Positions 48,001-59,469 of a stretch of DNA of 64,000 nucleotides are shown in pieces. Made by a program: the position numbers and the translations under genes. The first letter of the stretch is position 1, and every line of letters begins with the position of its first letter. The notes beneath the pieces were generated by a model. That model was not told where the DNA came from. It was given only the letters and a program-made list of their open reading frames with translations, and did not search any database. The stretch lies in NCBI GenBank assembly GCA_035236585.1, contig CP141136.1, positions 50,237,136-50,301,135 of the forward strand, given 5' to 3'. Source of the DNA: Warburgia ugandensis (lineage: Eukaryota; Streptophyta; Magnoliopsida; Canellales; Canellaceae).

Positions 48001-49393
48001 AGGTACTTCATAGCCTCAACAGTCTCTCCTGTTGACATCAACACATCTAACCCAAATAAGAACTCATACATATGCAAGTCGAGGCATGATGCAAATGTAT
48101 ATGAAATAAATGAATGTGTAGACCTGGAGTCATTCTAGCATGTTTATCAGCTACCAGGAAAGTACCTTCCACCACCTAGTTCAAGGCCTGTGCCTGCCCC
48201 GAGGTAATGGTGAAGACACGTCCCTGACTATGAAGCGTTGCCTCTATAGTGGCATCTGTCCTCACTGGCCTATTTCTCTGACCTTTGGAGCAATCTCTCC
48301 TCGCATGCCCCCATCTCTCTACAGCCATAACATCTGAATGGCTATCCTAGCTGGAAAGGTTACTGTCACTGCTGTTGCTAGTTGAACTACTGTGGGCCCT
48401 AATGCTGATGGTTCTGTCCTGGGCTTGCTCGCCCCATGTGTCAGCCCCTACAACGAGGGCACGCTCTCATGCCCTGATCTCTCCTTTGTTTAGGAGGGTA
48501 CTACTAGTTTGGAACCCTCGAGGCTGTGTGAACGCGAAGGGTCTCTTGCCCTTAAAGAGTTGGCTCATCTTTCCTCTGCCCCGTACCAGGTCTATCTCAA
48601 GCACGGAAGCTATATGTATAGCCTACCTCACCATGGTCAAGTGTGCAATAAGTACCTCGTGCCTCAACTGTGGTAGCAGCCCATCAACAAACCTATCTAT
48701 TGCCTCCTAGTCTGAGGCAAAAGAGGCAGACGTGAATCTTCGTAGTTTCATGAATCGGTTTAGATACTGTTGAACCATCATACTCCACTGTGCTAACGTG
48801 GTAAATTCCCTCTTCATAACATGTAGGGCATGAGGAGGGAAGTAATGCTCATCAAAGATCCTTCGGAAGTCCTCCCATAATAATGGTGTTGAGGATGGGG
48901 GACACGTCTGTTGCTGAGTCTTCCACCAAAACCCAGCCTTGTCAATCAATAAGTAGGTAGTTAATCTCACATGGTCCTCTGGTAGGACCCTCATCCCCTT
49001 GAAGGCCTTCTCGACCTCGAATAACCATCTCTCTACCACTGCTATATCTCCTTCCCCACAAAAGGAGGGTACCATTCTTTGGAACCTCTCGAGCTGCTTT
49101 GTTGATGGATCATGTGGCCTTGAGGATCCTCCCTCTATAACTCCTAGCATAGGAGCTGTCAGTACCTAGTGGGATGACTGCGCTGATGTGTCCCCATGGG
49201 CTGCTGCAGTCATCACTGGGTGGGCAGAGTGAATAGCCTGCACTGCTGCCCGAACTTGTTGCGTTATCTACTAAGTGAAATGTAGCATAAGATCCTAAAC
49301 TACATGAGCCACTATATCCACCTCCAAATCCCCTTGTCCTGATGTCGCAACTGGTGGAGTAGGGGTAGACCTCATCTTCTGTCGAAGAGCCAT
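45031..49393 (-). pseudogene. Element C gag-pol polyprotein (chromovirus)
   Basis: The likely start is the ATG at 49393 (MALRQKMRSTPTPPVATSG). Gag core: 49150->48707 (FCGEGDIAVVERWLFEVEKA, LTTYLLIDKAGFWW). Zinc knuckle: about 48340->48298, C-YG-C-REMG-H-ARRD-C, readable only across a frameshift. Protease: 48131->47820; the catalytic D-S-G reads D-S-R, then IILGMDWL. RT: about 47780->47045 with [36 protein letters not shown] and FMDDILIY. RNase H: about 46850->46560 (VFCDASG, YSTHDLELAVV, YTDHKS). Integrase: zinc region near 46300->46080, core at 45995->45650 with the acidic triad in VIVDRL, ISDRDTRF and QSERT. Then LSPRYIGPFEIL and a C-terminal chromodomain (TQEATWESENEM) ending at 45031. Many stops and frameshifts inactivate it. 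Confidence 0.92.
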
Positions 49394-49542
49394 TTGTAAA
49401 TGTTTCAATATCATATCATGTAAGCAATCCTCCCAATGTTTCAATTTCATATTATGTAAGTAATCCTCCCATCTCCATCTCAGTTAAGAACTCCTTTGTT
49501 GTAACTCAAATTAGACCCTTACAGTGGTGATGATGGAATAAA

Positions 49543-49562
49543 CCTGGGCTCTAATACCAAAC
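49543..49562 (-). other. Element C primer-binding site
   Basis: The minus strand reads TTGGTATTAGAGCCCAGG two bases inside the 5' LTR. It matches the initiator tRNA-Met type site TGGTATCAGAGC with one C-to-T change. Confidence 0.85.
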
Positions 49563-52500
49563 TGTGACACCCTTGGTTTTTCTAAACCTTTTTACCAAAG
49601 TAATAATAATAATATGTTTTTAAAAAAATAGACGGGATCCCTAAAAATGGGAAACACAAAATCTATAAATTTTGCGCAGTGTTAAAAGAATTAACCGAAA
49701 ACAAAAACCTTGGTGGTCAACCACACTACAAACTGCAAAAGCAAATAAAATCAAATCTGAATACTCTGAGCATGCTCAAATTGAAAACCATGATAAATTT
49801 CATAATTGTAAAAAGATGATGATGATACAAGTCCAAAAGTCCCAGATCCCATCCATGATCACCACATCATTTGCGTGTGAGTATGTCCACACTATACACT
49901 GGTATGGGTCCAATATATCCAAATATACAATCATCCAAGTAGAGTCACAAGAGTCTAATACAAGTCTAAAAGACATACAGTAATCATCTCCTAATACAAA
50001 AATAGATGGTCCTCAGTTCCTGGCCCAAATTGATGATACTCCACCTGCTTTACCTTTCGACTATCTCACTCCAAATATAAGGCATTGCCAAACAAAGCAA
50101 TGCCTCAGCAAGCTATACTTGTGTAGGTGACCACACTCAATTAAATCTTAATAAATCATGGTGACCACATTTAATTTAAAGATCAATAAAATCACATGGT
50201 GACTCTCATGAAATAAACATACATGAGTCATTTCACATAATTGGATGCTCATAATGGAGTAACATATGAAAATCATAAACCTTCACAAATAGATATCAAG
50301 TCAAATCAGGATGGCATATAAGGCATCATCAAAATATAGATGTGCATCCATCCAAACAATATGAGTCCATTTCTATAGAATCATATGCATACAAGTCATG
50401 ATAAATAGGACACTGTATCAAAAACAACCCTAGGAGTGTCCCATGATGCTCAATCACCAGTAATGAGTACTCATACCAAACCTAGGGTCCCTCACTTGTA
50501 GCTTGCACTCCAGGTAGGTCACCCAACCCATAGGCCCGCCTACATCTGGCTTCCCACATAGGCGAGTCCCTCACCTGTAGCTCGCACACTAAGTAGCTCG
50601 TCCAGCCCATATGCCCGCCCACATCTAGCCGTCCACATAGGCTTCACCCACATATAAATACCACATGAGCATACAGAATAAGTGTATGGGCTACTATGCT
50701 ACAGTAGCAACCACATAGGATCTAAACCATTGTCGCTCCTCGTCGACACCTAAATGGGAGACTTTCTCCATCCCCATGGGGAGGAACAGACCCGTAGGGG
50801 GACTACCCATGATACCACCACCTACGTACTTGGCCTTGTAACACTCAAGGGTGGTGTCTAATCTTCTCATCACAAAGTCAGAGGGCAGGTGCCAACCTTA
50901 TAACCCTCCTAGCATAGTACTCACCTGGTGGAAGCACCCGTTATAAATCAACAACAAGTCATAAATCATAGAAGGACTCCATAAAATAATCTCAATAAGT
51001 GTGATCAAAGCCCATGATAAACACATTGTATCATGTGTAAAACACAGTTATTTGTAAAAATGGAATGCCATGCTACCAACAAGAAGTAGGGACCTATTTA
51101 TGTGAACATTAGAAGACATAGAAACTCATGCCTCAAAAAATTTAAAGAATAGGTCATGGTTATAGAAATCATAGAGAAATTTGAATGAAATTACCTACCT
51201 CAACAAATGTAGTCCTCTAATCTGGCATGTGGGCAATGTCATGTCGCTCACTTTACCTACCTGTCACATCATAAATCATCTATCACTTGGCAATTCAATG
51301 AGATCTATTCTTCCAATCCCCTAGATCACCTCATATTCAATGTATACAATCAAGGTCTAAGGCCTGATCAGCCTAATCTAAATTATCTAATGGTATTCAG
51401 TGGTTTAACCCTTAAAAAGGTGTTTAGATCTAGATTTTTTAAATCAAATCTAGGTCTGCGCCATCGAGACGATTGCAACGCCTCTTTCGAATCATGATTT
51501 GGACCTCTATAGCTCCCTAAATCACATTTCTTGTGAATGAATGGCTTAGAGAGTCCAAAACAATTAAAAATAATAAATTTAAAATCAAGTCACACATGAC
51601 GTGCACGCAAAGTGCACATGTGCAACTCGCATGTGTTCTGTCCGTATGTGCGCGTGTGCGCTGCATACATGGCCCACCAAGTGTCACACACACGTCGCAC
51701 TACGTCGTGCCGCACATCGTGCCCGATCGTGCCGCATGTCGACACATGTCGTTCAGATGTCATGTGTGCACTCGTCACTTGACACGCTCACTACCCAAGC
51801 TCTGCCACTAGGTGCCATCGTCAGGAGCGATGACGCTTAGGCCACCGTCGCCAAAGACCACGGCAGATTTTTGGTTGCCATTGATGACCCTTAGATGTCC
51901 AAATGGTGCAATATTTGCACCATTCTACTCCATTTTTCATGTACATTCTATTTTCAAGCCTCCCTTCAACAAAATCCATCATTATCTACCTTTTTCCACA
52001 ATTTTTACCACATTCCTAAAAATCCTCATCTTACTATTTTCTTAGTTCTTTGGTGTCCCAAGCCTTTCTATCACCATGAAAATTCATGGGTTTGTTCTTT
52101 GTGTCATCATCCATAAGATGAACGGTTCAGATCATCATTTGACATCGTCTCATTGACTTGTTTTGAAAACAATAATAATGCGTATCCCTCACCAGAAAAT
52201 GGCAGTCTACATCGTTTTCCAGCACTACAAAAAAAAAAAAAAAAAAAAAGACTAGGGAGAGCATGGAGGATGGCCTACCTTAGGCAAGTCAGCCACTCCC
52301 AGTTGCCTTTTGTCACCAGTGCATGCATGGGACAAAGATGTGATTACCAGTGGCTAACAAAATGAACGGTTTGTTCATGGGAAACGAGGGGGTAGGTGCA
52401 TTTAAGGGGGGGCCCCCTTTTAATACATGGGCGCTTGTGATGACTTCGTGGCCCCACTTTGTGAAATGATTGTTCTGTCCCTCTAAATAATTTTAATTAA

Positions 52501-52699
52501 ATATAAAAATTAAAATAATTAGCCATTTTTACTTTGATCTCCAATTTTAGCATTTTTAGTGGTGTTGGATTTCATTTTTCAAGCACATCTCAAATATTGT
52601 GGTTTTAACTCGAGATTCTATCTCCAAATTTCTCAAATTCTAAAGTTTTCATAATTCACAAAATTAAATATTCTAGTATTTAAAATGGCAGATATTATA
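49563..52699 (-). repeat. Element C 5' LTR (3137 bp)
   Basis: On the plus strand it starts TGTGACACCCTTGG and ends ATATTATA at 52699, followed by GATCT. It aligns along its length with 41833-44978. An A-run of about 20 bases at 52228-52249 replaces a different sequence in the sister LTR. The G+C-rich block lies at about 51600-51850. Confidence 0.9.
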
Positions 52700-52704
52700 G
52701 ATCT

Positions 52705-55700
52705 CCACAACTCATTTAGTGGATTCTGTGGAAGACTTATAGTCATTCATAAAAGGAATTAGAACCTAAAATCTTTGGTTGTGAGGCTTAGGATAGGGTA
52801 GGGTCTTGTAGACTTAATTTTCAAGTGGCAACTTGAGTCTAAATTACAATACAATAGGTAAGGCTTTTCACCAATATGTGGTGCCTAGACCACTAATTAC
52901 AATTCACTAATTATATCCATATTTCTAGATCATAACTTGTATGTAATCTAATGTTAAGTTTGCATCCTCATGCAACATTCTATACAGCACTCGCAAGGTG
53001 TTCCATTCATGAAGTAGTTTTTAAAGTTGTAGTTTCAAATCAAGAAAAGTTCTTACAATTTTGCAAGTACTTATTCATCTAGTTTTTAGCCTATGGTTTC
53101 TAGTTTCATGTTCCTACAATGTGTTTTATTTTCAATTCGTGGTGCATTTCATGCTCATAATTTTTATTCTAAAGCATGTTCTGTAGTTTTTCAAATAATA
53201 CATGTTAGAGTAATCTTTCTAGCTTTTGAGAAAACTCATCCTACCAAGTGCTTTTCATCATGTTCTAGTTTCTAACTCAATGCATAATCATGTTCTTTCA
53301 TTTAGTATATGTTGTATGATTAATTCTTGCCATGTTACATATTTAGTCCATGTTGCAGTGAATTTCAATTCGTGTTTCTACTTCCTAAATACATCAATGC
53401 CATATTTTGTTCATGTTGCAATTCATTCCCTAGCTATTAGTATATATTTGATTTTCATGTGTTTGCATTATAATTTAAGTTGTCGTTGGAAGGTGTACAT
53501 GATTAACTATAACCAAAGATGATTTTCTTACTTCTTCATGGTAATTTTTTTTGGGGTTTTTATAGATTTTCCAATACTTTATGGCATTTTTGTAGGAAAA
53601 CCCGCCATTTTCACCCTTTTGCAAATTTTCCATTAAGTTTTCCTTAACTTTGCAAATTTACCACTCTATTTTTTCAACATTCCAATCGCACTCCCATCAT
53701 TTTCTGTCTCTGTGCGTAACATTACAAACAATGCACTATAGTTGAAGATGACCGACAACTATTGACGAGTGGCAATGCAGCAAACATCGTCAACCATCAT
53801 TCTTCATGGCACATGATGAAGAGCATGCACACCTGCCAAATCATGCATGTCCCCCACTCCCATTTTTTCCCTGCAAACCCCACTCCCGTTCAGCCCTAAT
53901 CATGTTTGGTAGGAGGTAGTCTCTTTGCCTCTCTCTCTCATAGCTCTCTCTATATAGATGTCTCCTTATCTTTCTTTAGGTGTATGTATTCTGTTTGATT
54001 ATATGCTTTAATGAAAATGTATTAGCTCACTATTATTAGCATCCAAAGTGACATTAAAAACAAACTTGTCCCATTATCTTCTATAATTTGATTCCTTAAA
54101 GAGCTGATGCAAACTAGGTTTTGCAGCATTAAGATTCTTTTCTCTAATATTTGAATGTTCTTCATTAGGCATCATGGTTTCAAAATCATTAGAAGCAAAG
54201 GAAAAATTAGTAACCATGGATAATTAAGTTCATGATTTGTTGTCCCTGTACTAAATGAAGCCAACAAAAACTCATTTCACAAAAGTAAAACAACAATGTA
54301 GTAGAATAATACTGACAATTAAAGTTCAATAAATCATCCATTCTTAATATGGAACAGCTAAAACAACTTAGGTCAATGCTAACATTTATTTTTCTTTTGC
54401 TTTTTTCCTAATTTTGCTTTTTTTTTTTTTTTGAATGTTTACACAAACAACCATGAGCACCTCAAACCATTGACATATTTAGTACTTAGGAGAGGCCCTG
54501 CATGCCACTACCTTTGACCTATTTAATATTTTGGAGAGGCCCTTCTTGTGACACTTTGCTAGAAGGCAATTGCTTAATGCTACCACCATTACTTGGTGCA
54601 AAGTTCATGTTTTCCAAAAGTTAGGCAACCTTGATGAGAGTTATCATTCTTGTAGGCTCAATCCTTTTGTCTTGACTGTAAGATGGACTATCAATAGCTT
54701 TGTAGCTCTTTCCACCCTATTATATGAGTAGGCATGACCTTGTTTTGCATTGCATTTGTGTGACAAATAGTTTCATAACTAAATCAATTAAGGAATTCCT
54801 TGGTAATACAATAGGCTAGTCATTTGGAAGCAAGTTGTGTTATCACTTGCAAAGACATTCTCTTGATGCAACTATTGTAAAGAGGTAGTATCATTATCAT
54901 GGGTTTTCTTTGATATTTTAGAACTTTGATAGCTCAAAATAAGATCTGAGAGTATGTGTTTCAGGATTTTTTAGCAATTGGAAATCATTCAATTCCTTAA
55001 AACCAACAAGTCTTCAATTTTCTGTGTACAGGCCTCTAGATAGGGAGATTCCTTTTTTAAATCAATAGCTTCTATGTTCTAAGTATGCCATTTCAACACC
55101 AAAAAAGCTCATGGGGAGCCATCTCAGCATCTTAGTATGAGAAGAAGTTCCTTCTAGTGCCCAATCAGTGGTTTATAGTTTACCATTTTATTACTTCATG
55201 AAGCCATCCCTCGTTGCTATGGTCTACATATCAAATAAAAAAATGGTATTGTATTATTTGTCAAAATTCCTCAGGAGAACAGACTCAAATACTAGAACTA
55301 TAGTCACTTTTTTTTATCCTTTAAAGAATTATTGAAGGTCATACATTATCTTCATTCCTCTTCCTATCTTCATCTGAAAGTTATGAATTTCAAAAGTCAA
55401 AATTCCTACTCCAAGTTAGCCATTTGTAACTATGACCCCATCACACATTGCTAGTTTTAAATGTCTAGCATGGTTATATTAGAGCTTTTTCTTGTTGTAT
55501 GTTCAAACATGTTTGAACAGGTAATAATATTTGATTTTCCTACTCTTGAAGAATTTAAATCTACTAGGAAATAAGTAGTTCTGATTTTCCTGTAATCTAG
55601 ACCTTGCAAGTGCTCATCCACCTTTTGAGCAACTTCTTTTAAATTTTGTTTTAGTATTGACTTATAAACAGTGAATCAACTAGAGCCTATAATTTATGAC

Positions 55701-56802
55701 ATGGGCAGTTGCTCCCAGTACCATTCTCTAATCATCTTTGGTATTTTGCAACATGATTTCCAAAAATGTGTTAAAATGCTGGAACCAAGGATGAATAATG
55801 TTGAGCTCTCTTATGTCCAAGATGTAATAGTTGCTATGATGAGTTTCTAAGAATAAATGTCATTTATTCTTAAAAAAATCATTTCTATTGGCTCTAGAAC
55901 AGCAACACAACCAAATTTTTAAACCAATAACTTAGACCTAATGATCATATAAAGCAAAGGCTAGAAAGGATTAGAACTCATTGGACCATTAGTGACAATA
56001 TTTATATAGACCAAGATCCTTCTCCATTGCGGGAGTAAATGGTTCTTCTCCCATGTTAGTTTTCCTACCATTCTGTGCCTTCTGATTCAGAGAAGACCCC
56101 TTTCTATAACTGAGAACACTGAGCCCTTAGTAGGTAACTGTACTCATTAGATCCTAGACTTCACATAAGTTCTGGATGCTAAGATTTTAGGTTCATTAAA
56201 TAATTAGAGAAGGATATCATAGCTCTCTTCTAAAATGTGGATGTGGATTCAGTCAACACTAAGAAACATGTTTTATCCACTCATATTTTTTGGAAGGACT
56301 TTTGAAAATATTGTTAAGAAACATGTTTTATTTACTCATTAATAAAATTAGTATAGGTAGAGGATTCACTCTATAGGAGTTCTTCTAACATGCAAGATGT
56401 TATAGTGGATTTAAACCTGTGGCTATAAAATCAAAGTCTTAAATAAATCCTCGCAAGTATTACTACTATTGTCTAGTAAGGAGGTGTGACTACTTTGCTT
56501 GATATGAAGAATATCACTCATTATCTTCACCAACACATACATCCAGTGTGATCATTTTCATTGGGAGTAGGATCTTCATCATCAAGTACAGGATCATCAT
56601 AATTTGGAGCAAAATCCTAAGCTACATTTAATGGAGGCTTATCTTCAAGTGATAAAGATTTTGCTTGTTATCATCATATCTCTGCATTTTCTTCCCTTGC
56701 ACTTAAATGAATGTTTTTAGTGTGTTGTAATGGGATTATCATATGCTTGAGAACATTATCTATAACAAAGTCAATGCTCTCACCTTAAATGTGGATGCAT
56801 TT
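52705..56802. other. No gene recognised (about 4 kb)
   Basis: I see no conserved domain, LTR end or transposase motif on either strand. Open frames up to 98 codons (53226-53522) have no support. A (CT)n-like patch is at about 53930-53960. A short direct repeat ('agaaacatgttttat.cactcat') occurs at about 56264 and 56315. On the minus strand near 56640-56560 there is an acidic stretch (NYDDPVLDDEDPTPNEND) that could be a relic of a polyprotein linker, but nothing around it supports this. Confidence 0.4.
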
Positions 56803-56880
56803 GGGGTCTTTAGCTCAAATGTGGTAGAGCACTTGGCAATTCATTGTCAAGAAGATGGTGGTTCAAATCCACCAGGAGTT
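56803..56880 (+). pseudogene. tRNA-like sequence (degenerate)
   Basis: The D-arm is well formed (GCTC...GAGC, A-box-like TAGCTCAAATGTGGTAGAGC). The T-arm is perfect (GGTGG TTCAAAT CCACC, B-box-like GGTTCAAATCC). The anticodon arm has a loop three bases too long, or alternatively an 8-bp hairpin TTGGCAAT/ATTGTCAA. The acceptor stem pairs poorly, with one mismatch and wobbles. It looks like a tRNA pseudogene or the head of a tRNA-derived SINE. I cannot assign the amino acid. Confidence 0.45.
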
Positions 56881-57559
56881 GATTGCTGATTAAACATGGC
56901 ATGTGCATGTATAAATTTTCTAGTCTTGTGATTTAAGTATCTTTAAAGATTTAAAAGGTTTCGTAAAGAGATGAAGATGATGTTTTTCACATATCAAGAT
57001 TAGAATGCAATCACATCCCTTAGTACTTGTGAAAAGTTGAAACTCTTGTGTTTAATTTGCATAAGCCATAAATATGATTGTAATTCACTTTCATAAAAAT
57101 GACAAGTATAAAAGATTGTTCAAATACATTTCCCATTGACTTGCTTAAAGAAAGATGTACAGTAGAATATTCATATACATTTTCTACTATTACAAAACTT
57201 CATAAGCTACTTCTGTTACAATCATCTGATCATTAGAACTTCATGTTGTTACATTTGATAAATTGCCTCACGCAACCCTCATTCATCTACAACATATAAT
57301 AGAAAAAACACAAAATGATCTTAATAACAAAATGTTGAAGACATAGAGGGCAAACCAAAAAAATAGATAAGGAGCAACAAACATATACACCTTCACTATG
57401 AAGAAATTCTCTCACCACCTCTTGTGCAGATGATACATCCTCTACTCATTGGTTATGCATTCTCATATCCACCTAGATACATTTTCAGCAGCAATTATAA
57501 TATAATGATAAATTGTAACTACATATGCAGCTTATCGATTATTTGTTATACCTTGTAAA
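56881..57559. other. No gene recognised
   Basis: AT-rich sequence lies between the tRNA-like element and the MULE relic. It could contain the 3' flank of the MULE, but I see no terminal inverted repeat. Confidence 0.35.
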
Positions 57560-59469
57560 GGAGCCTTGCATGATCTTCAATTATTACCTCGTTGAGCAAA
57601 TCTTGTACTTTTTTTAATTCTTCTATTTCCTTGACTGCTTCCACTAGATTCGTCTTCACTTCACATTTTATTCTTTTTTAGTCGATTAGGTGGTCTACAA
57701 GAATGAGGGTATAGCAGCTAAGGTAGATCAGGCCACATTAAAAGGTTTGGTATCCCTGATGTAGGTGTATGATAGGCCTTCCCTGAAATTTTAATGTGGA
57801 AGTAAGGACTACAATAGTCAACAACACCCAATCTTAGATTCCTTATGCGAAGTGCATGTATGCAAGGAATGCTAGATACATCCCATCAACAAGAGGTACA
57901 TTTAAATTGGTTAAGAATAACTACATGTCTTGTTGTTAGCCATGAATTATGCTCAGTAACTATCCATTCAAAATAAGATCTCAATGGTGTGAAATTTCTT
58001 TCTTATGTTACCAAACATTGTATTCTCTTCAAGACATATGGTACCATACTATCTTGTAGCCTCTTACTGAAGAAGACGATCATTTTTACCAGATATGTTC
58101 TAACAATTGAGACATCAGAAGCTCCCTTGCACTTGAAAATAGAGCATTAAAAGATTCTACTAAGTTGTTGGTTAAAATGTCACACTTTGAAGTAGTTAGG
58201 AAATGTGATCTCAACCAACAACTTGAAGGGACTGTGGATAGCCACTAATGTGCCTCACTTGATGCTTTCTTAATTTGTCTCATAGCATCAATAAATTTTT
58301 CTCTATTATAAGCTTGTGCTGCTTGCTAAAATAATTGCTTGAAGTGTATACCAAGATGGATCTTCTTGAGGTTTACATATAAATATCTAGTACAAAAATG
58401 ATGTGCAGAGTAGGGGAAAACATGACTAACTACATCCACTAATCCTTTTTGCCTATCTAACATAAAAATAAGCTCATTATAGTAATCTCTGAGAATGACA
58501 TAAATATGCTAAAGAAACCAAGTCTAACTCTCCTTAGTCTCAGCTTCCACAATCAATATAGCAAAAGAAAAAGGCCCATTGTTCCCATCCAACCCAATGA
58601 CACTTAAAAGTGTTCCTTTGTACTTACATTTCAAGTGGCAACCATTTAAACCTAGAAAAGGTCAACAATCATTAACAAACCACACCCTTGAAGCATGCAA
58701 GGATATAAATTACCTCATGAAACAATGTTGTTCTCCCTATAATTGATATGTTGCCATACTGCCAAGTTTAAATTCAAGGACTGATGGCAGTACCTTAGTA
58801 TAATGCTGAAGGAAAACTCATACAATCAACATATTTCAAATTTAGTCCATGCAAAGATTGCAACTCTTTCAATAAAGTCATGACTGACTTATCCCTATCA
58901 TGCTTCATAACATTATATACCCATTTTGAAAGCCATTTGACAGATGTTGACTGGTTAGCACTATTGCTTATACAACTATGCTAACTACTAATCTTCTTAA
59001 CTTGGAAGGTTACATCATCACTTGCTTTTGAACAATGACACCTCGTAGTACACTCATCTAATCCGCATTCAACAATAACTAATCTTTGATTAGACTTAAC
59101 ATTTCTAAGCTTGTACGCAAACTTCACAGCAGAAGACCGAATTGCAAGTCTACAATCTTCAACATTTGTAAACACCATCCCTTCCTTGATATTGCTCTCA
59201 CTTTTATTGAAGTATATTTCATTGCATGTGTCATCACTCAATGACTCATAACCATAAGATGAGTCAGATCTTTCCATATCAACATCTTATTCATCTTCAA
59301 GAAATTCTTCATATGGCACTACATTGGTTGGCATGTCCTCACCCACATCTTCTTCTTTAGATAAATTGATATCTTCATTACATGCTTGCAATCCTTCCTC
59401 TCCATGACACATCCAATTATCTAAAACATCTATTCCAATATTATATTGGCTTTCATGTTTATTTTCCAA
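57560..59469 (-). pseudogene. MULE (MuDR-like) transposase pseudogene
   Basis: On the minus strand, an acidic N-terminus (59469->59287) and a MuDR N-terminal DNA-binding-type domain (59277->58981) come first. The latter has EGMVFTNVEDCRLAIRSSAVK, ending ...VTFQVKKI. Past stops and frameshifts, the MULE catalytic region is readable: VSLGWMGTMG near 58600, GELDLVSLAYL-type relics, then YLYVNLKKIHLGIHFKQLF near 58370, CDILTNNLVESFNALFSSAR near 58180-58120, and a SWIM-type zinc finger trace (CTSC.WDVSSIPCIHAL) near 57900-57850. A basic tail (PHSCRPPNR) is near 57700. A MULE transposase cuts and pastes the element in the nucleus. Stops throughout make this copy dead. No terminal inverted repeats or 9-bp duplication were found. 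Confidence 0.85.

Larger units (their letters stand above)
41833..52699 (-). mobile_element. Tekay/Del-type chromovirus C, full structure, inactivated (10.87 kb)
   Basis: LTRs lie at 41833-44978 (3' LTR for the minus-strand element) and 49563-52699 (5' LTR). GATCT target duplications are at 41828-41832 and 52700-52704. The interior (44979-49562) has a primer-binding site, a polypurine tract and a gag-PR-RT-RNase H-INT-chromodomain polyprotein on the minus strand. The order and the C-terminal chromodomain define a chromovirus. Tekay/Del is the best fit from the integrase and the long LTRs. The two LTRs differ at many sites, more than those of the LARD, so C is older. The outer LTR tips carry TA in place of the expected TG/CA. 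Confidence 0.92.

Noticed and set aside
53226-53522. 98-codon frame in the unannotated right half
   Set aside because: AT-rich, no domain, no codon pattern or neighbours supporting it.
54400-56700. Copia polyprotein or host gene relic
   Set aside because: Some acidic and serine-rich stretches on the minus strand looked suggestive, but no integrase, RT or other conserved motif could be found in order.
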